Positions 10,898 through 22,459 of a stretch of 41,335 nucleotides of DNA are shown here, piece by piece (within the stretch, counting starts at the first letter, position 1; each line of letters begins with the position of its first letter). The notes below the pieces were generated by a model. The model was not told where the DNA came from and did not search any database. It saw nothing but the letters and a program-made list of their open reading frames with translations. Origin of the DNA: Dichomitus squalens LYAD-421 SS1 (Eukaryota > Basidiomycota > Agaricomycetes > Polyporales > Polyporaceae); assembly GCF_000275845.1 (NCBI RefSeq), contig NW_006766958.1, forward strand, positions 30,406-71,740. The letters run 5' to 3'. A program made the position numbers and the translations under genes.

Positions 10898-11874
10898 TAT
10901 CGCTCCCGAGGACTTCATATGCTATTCCTCCGCGTCAACATATATTAATCGTCGACCGTCACATCCTGCTCCTCCGTCCTTCCGCCCGCTCTCCGTCTTT
11001 CGTCGACGCATCTCTTTCCTAATCCATACGTGTACGCCATCACCGCTTGCTGTACCTTCGTCTGCGTCGCCACCATTCGGTATCGCTTTCGGGAACCCAC
11101 TCCCTCTACCTTTGCTTATCGGACATGTGATGGGAGGCTATCATCGCAATTGACTTATTCGCCGTCTATATAGCAGTAGTGTATCATACCGCCATTGTAC
11201 TTTGCTGTAGTTTGTAGAGTGATGAGACTGGCTCATTCTGAATATATTAGCAAGATTCTCAGATCAATCTTCTGCTGTGACTGTCCCGCGATGTGTCTGC
11301 AATGCTCCTCGGGAGCGTGGCGGGTAATGACGACTTCTCTTGTCGATAATGCGGTCACTATGACCTATTGCTATAGTAGACTCGGATCAATACTCGAAAG
11401 CGTCGCGCGAAGTATGAGGAGCAATTAGCGCGATGGCGATAATGGTGCCATCTTTGCAAGTGATGGCTAGCCGAGGAGGGCAGACTCACAGGGCTCACAA
11501 TGTGACGGTTTATAGTACGGTCGTAGGAAGATATTCAAATGTTAGCGGGGCTGGCAGACTAAGAAAGTAGCAATGATGTTGTACTGTAGGCGCGAGCCGA
11601 GTACGCTGCTTGGATGGCCCACTGGAATGCCATTTATACGGTACACTAGCCCAAAACTCAAGCAAGGGATCGCACCGCCAATCGCGAATGACATCCGTCG
11701 AACACCTGCAAGTGCTAGTGTGATGACAGCAGACATTGAGGCATCTACATAGCAGAGTCCGTCTACATAGTACATACCTACCAATCGGACATGAACACAG
11801 GGGCCGGAGACAGTATACCCCGAGATGTCATCAATTTGCATCGATCTACTAATGCTGTGGCATCTCCATTATAT
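10898..11874. other. Intergenic between gene B and tRNA-Phe
   Basis: Nearly 1 kb without a supported gene; it includes the presumed 3' UTR of gene B. Short open frames on either strand show no motif or splice structure. Nothing else seen. Confidence 0.4.
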
Positions 11875-11947
11875 GCCGGGATAGCTCAGCTGGGAGAGCA
11901 ACAGACTGAAGTTCTGGAGGTCGCGTGTTCAATCCACGCTCCTGGCA
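11875..11947 (+). tRNA. tRNA-Phe (anticodon GAA)
   Basis: A 73-nt cloverleaf without intron. The acceptor stem GCCGGGA pairs with TCCTGGC (one G-T pair), followed by discriminator A. The D arm is GCTC-loop-GAGC, the anticodon loop is CTGAAGT with GAA in place, and the T arm is GCGTG-TTCAATC-CACGC. The overall sequence follows fungal tRNA-Phe closely. The first anticodon-stem pair (27-43) is an A-G mismatch; the other four pairs are intact. Internal A and B boxes are present and a five-T run at 11952-11956 can end Pol III transcription. A decayed copy of the same tRNA lies at 22392-22450. Confidence 0.93.
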
Positions 11948-11951
11948 CTGC

Positions 11952-11956
11952 TTTTT
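11952..11956 (+). terminator. Pol III terminator of tRNA-Phe
   Basis: A run of five T begins 5 nt after the tRNA discriminator base, the standard signal for RNA polymerase III release. Confidence 0.75.
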
Positions 11957-12840
11957 GGGGCCGTTGTGAGACACTAATAGCCGCACAGAACTTACTGTCG
12001 GGACTACTGACATCGCGCCTACCTACTTACCGTTGTGCTAGGCAGCGAGGTCGTGGAGGCTCTACTGAGTGGTACTTTAGTCGCGTTTTTGTTATAAGTG
12101 GCTTCCGATTGACAACTTACTTGGTGTAGCAACGCAGGCGCCGGATAGTAACATCTTGATCTCGAAGACCCCTTCCTCTTATACCACCCTGATCCCACAA
12201 GCATCCACATGCTTTGCACTTGGACCTTCAAAAATGTGCTCTGTCCGCGATTAAGACCGAACATCCTGCTCACAAGCCCAACATACTCTATCCGAGCGCA
12301 TTGCAGCGGCGTACGAGAGAGGCAAGGTCAGTCACAGACGATTTTCCACTCATCAGCTCCGCTGCCATCCTGAGTAAGTACATCTGTCTACTTAAACTCC
12401 TGCATAGCGTTGCGACCCCGCAGCTTGACACAAGCTACCGCGCACCTCTAAGATGATCCGGAAGATCTGTAGTTGGTGCGTCAGCCAGCCTACGCACCCC
12501 CGGATAAGGAAAATTGATGTATTGCGTATTGACCAGTTGCGCGGACCGGGCGGCAGTATCATTGTTCTCCTGATTTTCATAAATGCTAGCATTGGGCTCC
12601 GAGCGTTTATCGTAACCTACCATCCACTTCCTAACCATTCGACCACAACACCTCTTCATACCCAGATCGGCAAGCGGCCACGTGAGCGCTTTCAGATTGA
12701 ACCTCATGCGAGCTCTTTCTCTGCTTTGTAACCACCGTTAAGCAGCTCTCCATCGCCGCTCTAGTATCGCCGACGTCTTGCCACCCTGAGCTCTCGCTTC
12801 ATCTCCTGTCTCTCTCCACTTGATTTCCAACACATCCACG
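11957..12840. other. Intergenic between tRNA-Phe and gene C
   Basis: About 880 nt without a supported gene. The last 100 nt are C/T-rich and probably hold the promoter and 5' UTR of gene C. The open frames seen lack motifs. Confidence 0.4.
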
Positions 12841-15472
12841 ATGATGAACCACGCCGTCCATGTGGATATCGACGAGTTTCGACACGCGTTCCTTCCGACT
12901 TTCAGCCGCCCTACCCGTCTAAAGAGTGCGAATTGCAATCCATTCGCGGAACTTAAGGACGCTGAAGATATGATAGCCACCGAAATTTCTCCACTCTTCG
13001 TAAGTGTCGACACCACTATCCGTGGCGGAGCTGATTGTAAAGTTCCAGGTCCAGTCACTCGCCGGCACGTCCCATACTCCCGGCTCATCGATATCATTCT
13101 TTCAACCGGGTTCGTCGTCTTCCGCTAAGAATGAAGATGGTCTCAAAGCTGCCTTATTCCGAGGCAATTATACGACGCGCAGCAGACGACAACCTTGGTG
13201 GGCCGACCAGCGTATCCCAATTGAATTCAAGACCCCTTCACCAGGGATAGACCCTTTCGACGCTACGCCTTGCTACGATGAGTATGGTTCAACGGAGCGC
13301 CGCCGTCGACAGATATTCGACGACATCGCTGAAACTGTACACCTGCTCTTCGCTGCACAATATCGCGCCTTCGTCTTTACGCTCCTCATCATCGGCCGGC
13401 AATTCCGCCTTATCCGATGGGACCACGGAGGGGTAATCGTCACTCCTTCCATCGATTACTACCAGGAGTTTGGTGTTCTCTGTGACCTCTTGTGGCGACT
13501 CTCTCATCTAGACGATGTCGCTCTCGGATTTGATCCTAGTGCCACTCGAATACTTCCAGGCAAAGTCGACTACTTGAAGATGGATATGTACAGTGTTCCT
13601 GATCCCGGCGATATCGATCACAAAGGGGGTTCGCTTTTGGACTTCGGATCCGGCAGCACCCCTGTCTTCGAGTATGTGCGTTCGCTATTCAAGGCCTCGC
13701 TCACCGACGACTGGCCGCGCTACAAACTCGAGGTTCCAGACGGCAAGGGCGTTCGTCATGTCCTTATCGGCAAGCCTAGCTTCGTCTCTCAGGGGTTCTT
13801 CGGTCGCGGAACGCGCGGCTATGTTGCTCTCGATTGTGCGACCAATCGCTTCGTGTGGCTCAAGGACACTTGGCGGGCCTCCCTCCTGTTCACTGACACA
13901 GAGGGCGATATCCTCCATCAGCTCAACGAAGCCGGTATTGACAACGTCCCAACGCTCATATGTCATGGGGACATCTTGAATCAAGTTACCACTACGGCCG
14001 ATTGGTGGGAGCGGCAGCGTTCTCGCTCGTCCTCTCCTGCGGTAGGTTCTCCCACGTCTTCCCACCCATCATCTCGTGGACCTGCTTCCAGTGCGCCCCT
14101 TGCCAATCGAAAACGAAAGAGAGCGGCGGTCCATATGAACGGGGACGAGACCACCGCTGCAGGGAAGCGATCGTCGACCGCGCACGCGCCCGCACACACG
14201 AACTGCCCTCTGCAACGGCATATGCACTATCGTGTTGCTTTCGAGGAGGTCTGTCTGCCACTCAAGAGATTTGTGAATGGCCACCAGCTAGGATCGGTCG
14301 TGTTGGATGGTATTCGCAGTGAGTCATCATGCGTATACGCAACCTTTCTCTCGTACTGACTTGTTCAATCGAAGCACATTATCAAGTCGCAACGCATCCG
14401 AAGATTGGACGGCTCCACCGGGACATCAGCAGCGGCAACCTACTCATACTGCCGAAAATAAAGCGCGGACCTCAAGGAAAGGCTCATTGGATCGCATGGC
14501 CCGGTGTTCTAAGTGACTGGGAGATGTCGAAGCCCATAGAGGGCCTCCATGAGATATCAAAGGCCGCTCAAGCGAGTCGTACGGTAAGTATTCGGATGTT
14601 ACACTGGTATTTAGACTGTAGACTGATGATGGCTTTAGGGAACGTACCAGTTCATGTCCGTGAACCTGTTGCTGCGACCCTCGCAGTATAGTAGTGTCCC
14701 AGAAGAGCTCGAGTCGTTCTTTCACGTGCTGCTCTATCACGCAGTACGCCATCTCCGCTCTTCCTGTGACGACCCATGGTCGTGGATCGACCAATACTTC
14801 AACAATTACTCTGGCCCCAACCGTATGTACACGTGCGGAAAGAAGTCGATTGCAATCGAAGTCACCGGAGAGTTGGAAACGCTTCACCCGGAAATGCCTC
14901 TCCTTTTCGATAGTCCCCTCGACATCATCTTCACGGAAATGCTCACCCGGTTCAAGGCTCGATACGAGGTGTTGAATTACGATTTCTCGAAGGCGGCTTT
15001 GCCACCAGTCTCCCCCGCCATATCCGAACCTCCTGAGAGCCTTCCCTCTCCCTACCCAATATATATGCGACCACCCAGGGTACTTGACGAGGAAGACGCG
15101 AGGATTCAGGCTGAGATAGCTGCGGAACTCGCCAATTGGACGCCTCCGGACAATACGCCATCTGCGGAGGAACGCCGGCTGGCTAGCGAGCTCGCGGACC
15201 ACGTCTTCGTGCTCGGTTTGTTCGAGCGAGTCCTACGTGATGCCGACTGGCCTGAAGACGATCGGTTGCCATCCCTTGAGAGCCCTCCTGCTGCGCCCGG
15301 GGCGAACGCTCCGGCACTGGGAGGGGATGTTCCGTGTATGCCCCCAAGGAAGCGGCAGAGGACTAGCCCCCCAGCCCGGAACGCTACTCTCCCTACCCGC
15401 CTTCACGCGTCGACGCGGCGGACACGCAGCCAGGCTCGTGCCGCTCTACCCAGGACCAGATCAAAGTCATGA
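12841..15472 (+). CDS. FunK1-type fungal protein kinase, short class (gene C)
   Basis: Predicted exons are 12841-12999, 13049-14318, 14375-14583 and 14639-15472 (823 aa), intron phases 0, 1, 0. A second ATG follows directly, so the start could be 12844. Exon 1 holds VDIDEFRHAFLP and NPFAELKDAEDM, the short-class signature. The N-terminal module is the only short-class one that keeps E-x-K (IPIEFKT), but the upstream Asp and the Q-x-x-x-Y are absent. Kinase landmarks are GRGTRGYVALD (about 304), FVWLKDTWRAS, NRKRKRAAVH in the linker, EEVCLPLKRF, HRDISSGN (491-498) and SDWE (523-526), then GTYQFMSVNLL at the start of exon 4. The basic tail (PRKRQRTSPPARN) closes the protein. All expected catalytic residues are present. 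Confidence 0.9.
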
Positions 15473-15939
15473 CTCGGAGGTCTTAGCCGAGTTTCGAGCG
15501 AGGTGGACAGCCTCGTCTTCGCGATCTACCTGTCGCCTTCCCCTCGGCCGTCGCGAGTCACAAGCTTCAGTTCCGTGCTCCATTGGTCCAGGAGTCCCAC
15601 TGAATCTCGCCTGCTCGCGATCGCGGCACCTCTATTCTTATCGACCGGCCGTTCCACTTCGACTATCTCAGGCAGTCCGTCGGGGAGTCGGCCTCACAGG
15701 CATCGTTGGACAAGGACGCTTAATGCGTTTCTGTTCGGGTCTTCCTGCCTTCATATAAAATTTGCGCACCTTGTGCACCCTGTTGGATGCACTGTCCCTA
15801 TGTCCATGGACGTCCACTTAGACTGCTTGATGTATACGAGCTCGTATGTAGCAGTGGGGCTGTCCAATAGGCGAATCAATCTGAAGGCTGCTGGGAATGA
15901 GAGACGTCACTTGATGTCTTGATATGAACTGACCTAGTC
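15473..15939. other. Intergenic downstream of gene C
   Basis: No gene supported. It contains the presumed gene C 3' UTR and leads into the first copy of the duplicated relic segment. Confidence 0.35.
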
Positions 15940-17720
15940 ACGAACTTCGAGGACGCGGTGACAAAGCTCGAGGTTTCTGCCAGTAAGTGATGAGGCGAAT
16001 ACGCAAACCAGGCTGTACCACCAAAGTCACAATATGATAGGAGCGATGACCCAGAGAGCGGACAAGCTGCAAGTGTAGTCATAGAGCTGGCCGAGGATGA
16101 TCGATGTCGTGGCCCATGGGCAAACTCGGAGTCAGATCATGATGCAACATTGGCGCGCTTGTGTCCCACGTCTTGCACTTGGCTCCCTCCATCTCGACAT
16201 CTCCCTGCAAACTACAGACGACCGCCACTTCGACTGCTCAACGTGGTTAACATGTCCTCGTTGCTTGCCGACCCTCCCTCCCTCTCTGGCAGTCTCTGCT
16301 CTACCCCACCCAACTAGGCTTCGACAGTGTTATTTAGCGACGAGTGGCTTTGTTCACATGGTAGGTACAGGGGTGTTGGATGCGAGGTCCTCTTGAGGGA
16401 AACGAGACCCAGGAATCTGTTCTCGTACCGTGGGGGTATCACACTGGTGAGTCTACGCATCCTCCGTACGCTGTCAGCCAGCACCCCTTGCTCCCATGCG
16501 ATTGTCTGTAATGCTCTATACTGGAAAGGAGTGCACTTGATTGACGTCGTTGCATGTTCCACGGCTTATCCTCTCCGTACGGACTAAGTCGAGCCGATCG
16601 AGATCAAGGTGAGTCCACCGTCTCCGCGAACACCTCTCGTGGCTGTTGCTACATCATCGTAGGCATTTCAATGCCTCGTCTCTGTCTCTGAATCCACGTC
16701 CTCGTCGCCCTGGTCAGTCGCCGATCACACGTCCCCTCTCCCAAGTAGCCTCATCCGCCACGGCGTACGGTATTGCTGGCCATTCATGCATCGTCAGGTA
16801 AGTTGGTAGAGTTCCATAATTGCGCACCCCGCACCTTGACCCAAGTGGGATCTGCACCTCCCATCCGGTTACCATCGGTGCAGATCGTCCTCCAGTCCAG
16901 GCTTGACGTTCTCCTGCAGCACGACGCAGTATCGCCCTCACTCCTATTCGTTGCAGTCCACGACGGCCGGGACGATGTTGGACTCGAAGGGTCCTACGTG
17001 CGAGTGTCGAAGCTCACTTCGACAATCGACCTCGTCCAACGGCACCCCAGCTATGTATTTCTGACAGGGCTCAGTCTCTTCGCAATCTGGCGAGCGCGGA
17101 GCGGATCTGACGGACGACGAGTTCAACGACTGGTACGACACTGAGCCCCGTACTGTTCCATACGGCAATCCTTGCGTTTTCCCGAACTACCAGCTGAATG
17201 GCCGTGGACGGCGTGCGGGTCGAGCCAGTCGCAACGTACGCCGTCGATTTCTGCGGCACGCGGCGCGAGCACAAGACGGGGCTTTATGCGTTTGCTCGGC
17301 TGCCTGCAGTGGATATATGTGCTGGGAGCGAGGTAGGCTTGCTGTCTGACTTCGTCGTGCGTATGACTCGTCTCCGTGTCACAGCGGTCCCGCATCTAAG
17401 GTGGACCCCCTTCCTCCTCTGGGCTCACGCGCATTTATTTCGCCATCCTCACGGTCGACAGAGCGGCGAGAACGCTCGCTTCCAAAGGTATTCGAGTATG
17501 TCCGCTCCTTTCTCAGGACCAGCGACTGGTAGCCATGGCGCTAGAAGATCGTTCATTGTCACTGACGAGTATAGATCGGCAACTTCGTCGTTGAATGGTA
17601 TCCAGTTTCTGCTCTAAGCGCCCTGGGTCTTGCTGCGCAGCGTGCGAGGGCTGCCGACCGATCGCCTCGTGTGTCTCAAGGCCGTGTGGCATGCCTGATG
17701 CGTGTGATAGAAGATGGCAA
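15940..17720 (+). repeat. Segmental duplication, copy 1 (decayed gene relics)
   Basis: This stretch aligns by eye, in the same order and orientation, with 18600-20560. Shared landmarks include TCCCTCCATCTCGACRTCTC (16191 and 18928), a TACCRYACTGGTGAGT splice-donor-like site (16436 and 19212), GTTGCATGTTCCAYGG (16549 and 19374), CGCACCTTGACCCAARTGGG (16831 and 19669) and TATTCGAGTATGTCCGCTCC (17489 and 20380). Several points look like old splice sites. In copy 1 a donor GTGAGT at about 16611 is kept; copy 2 has TTGAGT. No long frame survives, so the ancestral gene left of the FunK1 part cannot be named. Confidence 0.65.
17330..17720 (+). pseudogene. FunK1 kinase fragment inside duplication copy 1
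   Basis: At about 17489-17520 the DNA encodes the VFEYVRS motif followed by a broken RTSDW region, as in gene B exon 2. Further on, at about 17670-17706, sequence matching gene B FVWLKDVWRAS reads RLVCLKAVWHA and then meets a stop. The sequence between is shorter than in the intact genes and out of frame. The HRD and DWE parts are absent. It is a dead N-lobe fragment, closest by eye to gene B. Confidence 0.6.
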
Positions 17721-17998
17721 GTGGCAGAGGTAAGGTTGTACGTGCCCTCAGCGTGACTGTCCATTCGAACGTTCGCGGTGCAATTGGTCCAGGCCAGGAA
17801 GAAGGGGCATCTTTCCCGGTGCGATCGGCGTCTTGTAGACTGCGTACTGCAATGCTTTAACCTCGCCCCTTGTGCTGCGGTAGCTTCTCATTGAATATGA
17901 CCATGTTCGTGCTGGATTCCAGTGCTCCGTTTAAGACTGCATCCCTTTCGGCCACCCATCTCCCCAACCAGCCACCTCGACTCACTTGTACATCCATC

Positions 17999-18318
17999 AT
18001 GCGCTTTCACCTCTCTACCCTCGCCATCGCTGCCACTAGCCTCCTCGCCGTCTTCCCGACGGTCACTGCTGGCCCTATCGCCTACGGCCTTTGCCAGACA
18101 GGTACGCTATCGACCCTGCGCAGCGTATAGCTCACGCTCACATCAACGCTATAGGATGCAACACCGTCACCGTTGCTTGCTACGCGGGCGCGGGCTTCAC
18201 TTTTGGCACTGTAACCGCCGGCGCGGGGGTGCCGGCCGCCATTCTCGCCTGTAACGCTGCACTGGGTGTCTGTTCGTCCACTTGTGCGACCGTCGCGCTC
18301 TTCGCGCCGACCCCGTGA
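17999..18318 (+). CDS. Small secreted cysteine-rich protein
   Basis: Predicted exons are 17999-18101 and 18155-18318, joined across a 53-nt intron (GTACGC...ATAG, phase 1), giving 88 residues. The first 24 or so form a typical signal peptide (MRFHLSTLAIAATSLLAVF, then PTVTA before GPIAYG). The mature part is rich in Ala, Gly, Thr and Val and has six cysteines at 32, 36, 43, 67, 74 and 78, with mirror-image spacing C-x3-C-x6-C-x23-C-x6-C-x3-C. The pattern GPIAYGLCQTGC...CYAGAG...FGTVTAG...CNAALG resembles a family of small secreted fungal proteins often annotated as zygote-specific-like; that link is from memory. Function is unknown. The gene is intact although it sits between two decayed duplicated segments. 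Confidence 0.8.
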
Positions 18319-18599
18319 GGTGTCTGTTCTCGCGGTCTGCACGGTCGTGAATGCGCAAGGTAGCGTCTCTGTCTTCCATGTGTTCGCAAGGCTGTTGCGC
18401 TGACGCGTATATAGGCACAGATGAGCAGCGACTGCAATTTGGATTGTGTGAAGCCTGTTAGTATCTGTAGCTTATTTATGCGGTGTATATCAATAGTCAT
18501 TATCTTTGTTTCGTCCGGCCAGATTTCCACTGAGGTGAGATTCAACCGCTAAAGATCGTACTGTCTGAACCCATTCCATCATGTCTCTCTTATGTAATT

Positions 18600-20560
18600 C
18601 TCAAGCTCACGCAACAGAAGAGTGATGCTCATCAATATCTGCCGAATCGCGCTGAAGGCGAAACGCCGATAATGGTAGAAGTAAGAGTCCCCAGCCACAG
18701 TGCTGACGGAGAGTTTCACAAGAGTACAGCGATGACACAAAGAGTGAACGAAATACAAGCGCAGTAATGCAGAGCTGGTCGAGGATGATGGCGGGCAAGC
18801 TCAGATCGTGAGGCAACACGGCGACATCAGGGCTCGGGGGCCGACATCGTGACAAAACTCATGGCCAGTCGAAGAAGGCGCGTATGCGTAAGGCGCTTGT
18901 TGTTCCCACGCGCACTTGCTTGTCTCCCTCCATCTCGACGTCTCATTTCAGACTGCAGACGGCTCGGCCGCTCGACGTGCTCATTACACTCCTGCTTATA
19001 CTAGCTCATGAAAACGACGCACAGGTCACGGTGCCGGACTCCAGGTTCGCTAATGTGTCTTCGTCACTTTCCGATCCTCTCCGTTCTACCCATCTTGGAT
19101 AGCCTCCGACAGCGGTACCCAGCGAGATGGCGAGCCTGGAGGCTGTAGGAGCGATGTTCATGAGGTTTCATCGCAGGCTAGGATATAAGACTGAGGTCTC
19201 GTTTCGTGGGGATACCACACTGGTGAGTTCGTTCTTCCTTGGTACGCTGTCGGCAAGCTAGCTTCGCTTGGATACGGCCACTGATGTAAAGATCAGTAGT
19301 ATGAAATTGTTCTCTCTACATTTCCGGCCAAAACCCTTCATCCTGGAAGGACGGTTGGTACTCAAACGATGCCGTTGCATGTTCCATGGGCCAAGGCTCT
19401 CATACCATACCCCAGCGATAGTATCCTCGCCGTGCAAACTGGGTCAATCGGACCAAGATCGAGTTGAGTCCACTCTCCTCTCCCCCTCATTTTACACCTC
19501 TTGAGGTCGTTGCTACAATGTGGGTGTTCTGAGGCTTTGTGTCCGTGAACCCACATCCTCATCGCCTTGAACAGTCGCCGGTCTCATGCTATCTCCGGCG
19601 GCGCGTCGTAACTTCGGCCATTCATGCTATGTCAGATAAGCAGGTCGGCTTCCGTTCTTCAGCACACCGCACCTTGACCCAAATGGGATGTGCTTCTCCC
19701 GGTGCCATCAGTCCAGATCGTCCCCCAGCTCAAGCTTTACGCATGCTTGCAGCGTGTTATAGTACGGCCCACACGCCCGTTCGTTGGGATCCGTGGCGGC
19801 AGGAGCGATCTCGGACTCGCGGGGCTCATACTGCGAGGGTCGAGTGGCCACGTGCGGCTAATGACGCCGGTCTCGCGCTCCCGGCGCTTGTGACTTATAG
19901 CGTGGCACGTCGAGGACTTTGCGGAAGTCGACGGCGTTTGTCATTGTAAGATACTTAGCTAGCTATCCGTCTGCAGCCACTCAGAAAGTGGCTTCGCAGA
20001 ACGTGGGGGTCGGTACGTGCCCAGTGCTGTACAATTGTCGAACTCGTCATGCGTTAAATTCGATGAGCGCTCGCCGAATACGAACAGTCTGAACCCTGTC
20101 GGAGATATTGCTGGAAACTGGAGTACGGTAGGATGAGTACAAGTTTTTATATGAGTGCGAGTGTCGAGGTGGGTTCTCAACTGCCTCGAGTCCATATATG
20201 CGCGCTAGATGCGAGAGATGCATGTTGTTTAGCTCCGTCGTGTGTAGCTCGTCTCCGCGTGACAGTATTCCCGGATCGATCGTGTTTCCGGCCAGTCATC
20301 TATGGTGACATCGACTTCACGCGCGTGCATTTTGCGGCCTCAGGACTTACACAGTCATGCGAAACGTCGACTTTCAGAGGTATTCGAGTATGTCCGCTCC
20401 TTGTTCAGGACTCACGACTGGCAGCGTTAGAAGGTCACTGACGGGCAAGGATCAGCGGCCCCTTCGTTGAACGGCACCCGACTTGCGCTCTCCGATCTCG
20501 CTGCGCGTGGCTTTTAGACGGCGTGCCGCGAACGTAGACCAGATGTTCATGAGCGGTACA
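18600..20560 (+). repeat. Segmental duplication, copy 2 (decayed gene relics)
   Basis: Second copy of the segment at 15940-17720, in direct orientation, separated from it by the small secreted protein gene. Landmarks shared with copy 1 occur in the same order but with different spacing, and many substitutions and indels separate the two, so the duplication is not recent. No gene in it is intact. Confidence 0.65.
20150..20560 (+). pseudogene. FunK1 kinase fragment inside duplication copy 2
   Basis: GACATCGACTTCACGCG at about 20308 is identical to the gene B coding sequence for GDIDFTR, and about 20380-20430 encodes VFEYVRSLFRT followed by a broken DDW region and a stop. The frame changes between the two pieces. 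Nothing of the catalytic loop is seen. It lies just upstream of a longer decayed gene B copy, so it is a separate event. Confidence 0.65.
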
Positions 20561-20879
20561 CAGGTACGTCCTGGGTCTGTTTCACTCGGATTGCCTCGGA
20601 CGGCGGAGAGTGCTACCGACAGCCTGCAAATGACTCGGTTGAGACTCTTGTAGGCCCCTTGTCGTCTGTTATGCCGATTCTGATGATCGACACCTTGTAT
20701 CCCTATTTCCCACTCGCATCCCTGTCTTCTGGAACAAGCTTGATTCTAAAATGTGCGCACGCAATTACACGAAGACTCCATTGTACTTATCATTTCCTCC
20801 CGAGGCCAGATCAGGAGCAGGAGCGAATCAAGTGTTGGCTCAACCAAGTGCACACTACCTGTCCTGGAATGGTAAGCGA

Positions 20880-22283
20880 CTCGAATGCTCTCTTCGCACC
20901 GCATCTTTTGCTGCCCCTCCGTGACGAGATCTCCTGTTCTGCACCCTCAGTACTGCAGACTCAAACCCATATGATGTGTTGCGCACTGCTCACAGGGTAG
21001 TTAGAACGACATCTCAAAGCTGATCGTAAGCTTGTCCTCTCGTACTCGATGTCTGAGCTAAAGCTCATCGGCTCTTCAGGCGATTGCATTCAACGGCAAC
21101 GACCTCGTTTCCGGATTCACGGCTTTAAAATATCACCCCTCTTCTGACCGCGAGTATGGAAAAGGGACCCACTTGTCTACCGCACGTTTCCTCACCTCTA
21201 CAGTGCCCACAGGAGAATATCCGCATTGCGCAAACCAGAGTGTACCTGTACACGTGCGGACTAACCACCCTGGCCTCGACCCGTTCGATGACGCTGAGCC
21301 TCAAGACTAACTCGGAATGCTAGCGAGTTCTCGCAAGCGGGTATATGACTGGATCTCCTCCGTTGCAGAGAACCTCGCCGTCTTCGTTGCTCAATAGCGC
21401 TTCTTCCTCTTGGTCCTATTCTACGTCGATCGCAGGTTCTGGCTCCTGCGCTGGGATCGTGCTGGATTGGTGACTACTCCTACGGTCGACCACTATGACC
21501 ACCTTCATGTGCTGTGCGACATTCTCTGGCGTATCTGACAGCTCTATGAGAGCCCGCTCGGCTTCGATCCCAGCGCCACTCGTGTCTGTCTTGGGGACAT
21601 TGACTTCACGCGAATGGAGTTTGCCAATCTGAAGATTGACAACGACCTAAGTGACCGGAACCTTGGTCTGAGGAGTCCGAGCGTATCGATCCCCACACGG
21701 TCTTCGATCATGCTTGCTCTTTGTTCAGGACCTCTCTGCCGGTGCTACACGCTCAAAATGTGCCATGGGAAGATGTCACGCACTTACCTCGTGGAAGTAC
21801 CTGCCTTTCGTGCGCCCGAATTCTTGGCGCGTGGTACGCGTGGCTACGTCGTCTGAGATTGCTAGACAGGTCGTTTCGTGTAGCTCAAGAACGTCGTACG
21901 TGCTCCCGAGACTGGAGGTCAGGGTTCACGGAAGCTTAGTGCTGCCGGCGTGCTACATGCGCGTGAGCCCGTCTGTGACGGCGACATGGTTGACAGTCAC
22001 CGCCGACTGGTGGGAGGGCAATCCGTCACGTCCTCACCATCTCCCTCCATCTTCTGATCCTCATCGGGCCACGCAAGTCCGTCTTTCATCGCCGAACAGC
22101 AAGAAGCGGGAAGAGGGCCCTGGCAGAACATGCGGACACTGGCACTGCATCGAGGGACGCCAAACAAGAATTTCCCCCAATATTTCCTCCGGACGGGATA
22201 GTCCGAAAACACAGACGCTACCGCATCGCTCAGGGAACTTCAGTATGAGCGCCGGCTTGTCGCAGTTGTCTTAGATAGCACCG
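20880..22283 (+). pseudogene. Truncated, decayed copy of kinase gene B
   Basis: This stretch aligns with gene B exons 1 and 2 nearly throughout, including the exon 1 end (ACGACATCTCAAAGCTGATC before GTAAGC), intron 1, and the exon 2 start. At least five in-frame stops arise by point changes relative to gene B: TAA in the QDDYG region (about 21307), TAG in AQQR (about 21392), TGA in WRIG (about 21536), TGA after GYV (about 21855) and TAG in place of the Trp of VWLK (about 21882). Frameshifts are also present. The match ends at the gene B exon 2/intron 2 boundary, so the HRD and DWE exons are missing. A tRNA-Phe relic follows about 110 nt later, as a tRNA-Phe follows gene B. Confidence 0.85.
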
Positions 22284-22391
22284 GTAGTTTAGAACACGGT
22301 GCTACAGTCTGAACGTTCCATGACCTCGTAGTGGCGGAACAGTGATCTATACTCATCTTCAAGGGCGTATACTTAATCAGCGGAGGAGATA

Positions 22392-22450
22392 AGCTGGGAT
22401 CACAATAGTCTGAATTCAAAAAGTTGCGTGCTCAGTCCACGTTCCCAAGA
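22392..22450 (+). pseudogene. Decayed tRNA-Phe copy
   Basis: From AGCTGGGA onward this sequence matches the D loop, anticodon region (CTGAA kept) and T arm (GCGTG...TCCACG) of the tRNA-Phe at 11875 over about 59 positions with one single-base gap. The 5' acceptor strand and its 3' partner no longer pair, and the anticodon stem is lost, so it cannot be functional. It follows a decayed gene B copy, which mirrors the gene B to tRNA-Phe order. Confidence 0.7.
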
Positions 22451-22459
22451 CATCGTTCT

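Noticed and set aside
12019..12707. Small genes on either strand between tRNA-Phe and gene C
   Set aside because: Frames overlap on both strands, with no motif, signal peptide or good splice sites.
14444..15202. 252-codon open frame on the minus strand
   Set aside because: It lies opposite gene C exons 3-4, which have clear kinase motifs; the frame is a by-product of GC-rich codon use.
22276..22320. A second tRNA-like hairpin just after the decayed gene B copy
   Set aside because: GCACCG and CGGTGC can pair, but there is no A or B box or anticodon arm; it is only a short local inverted repeat.
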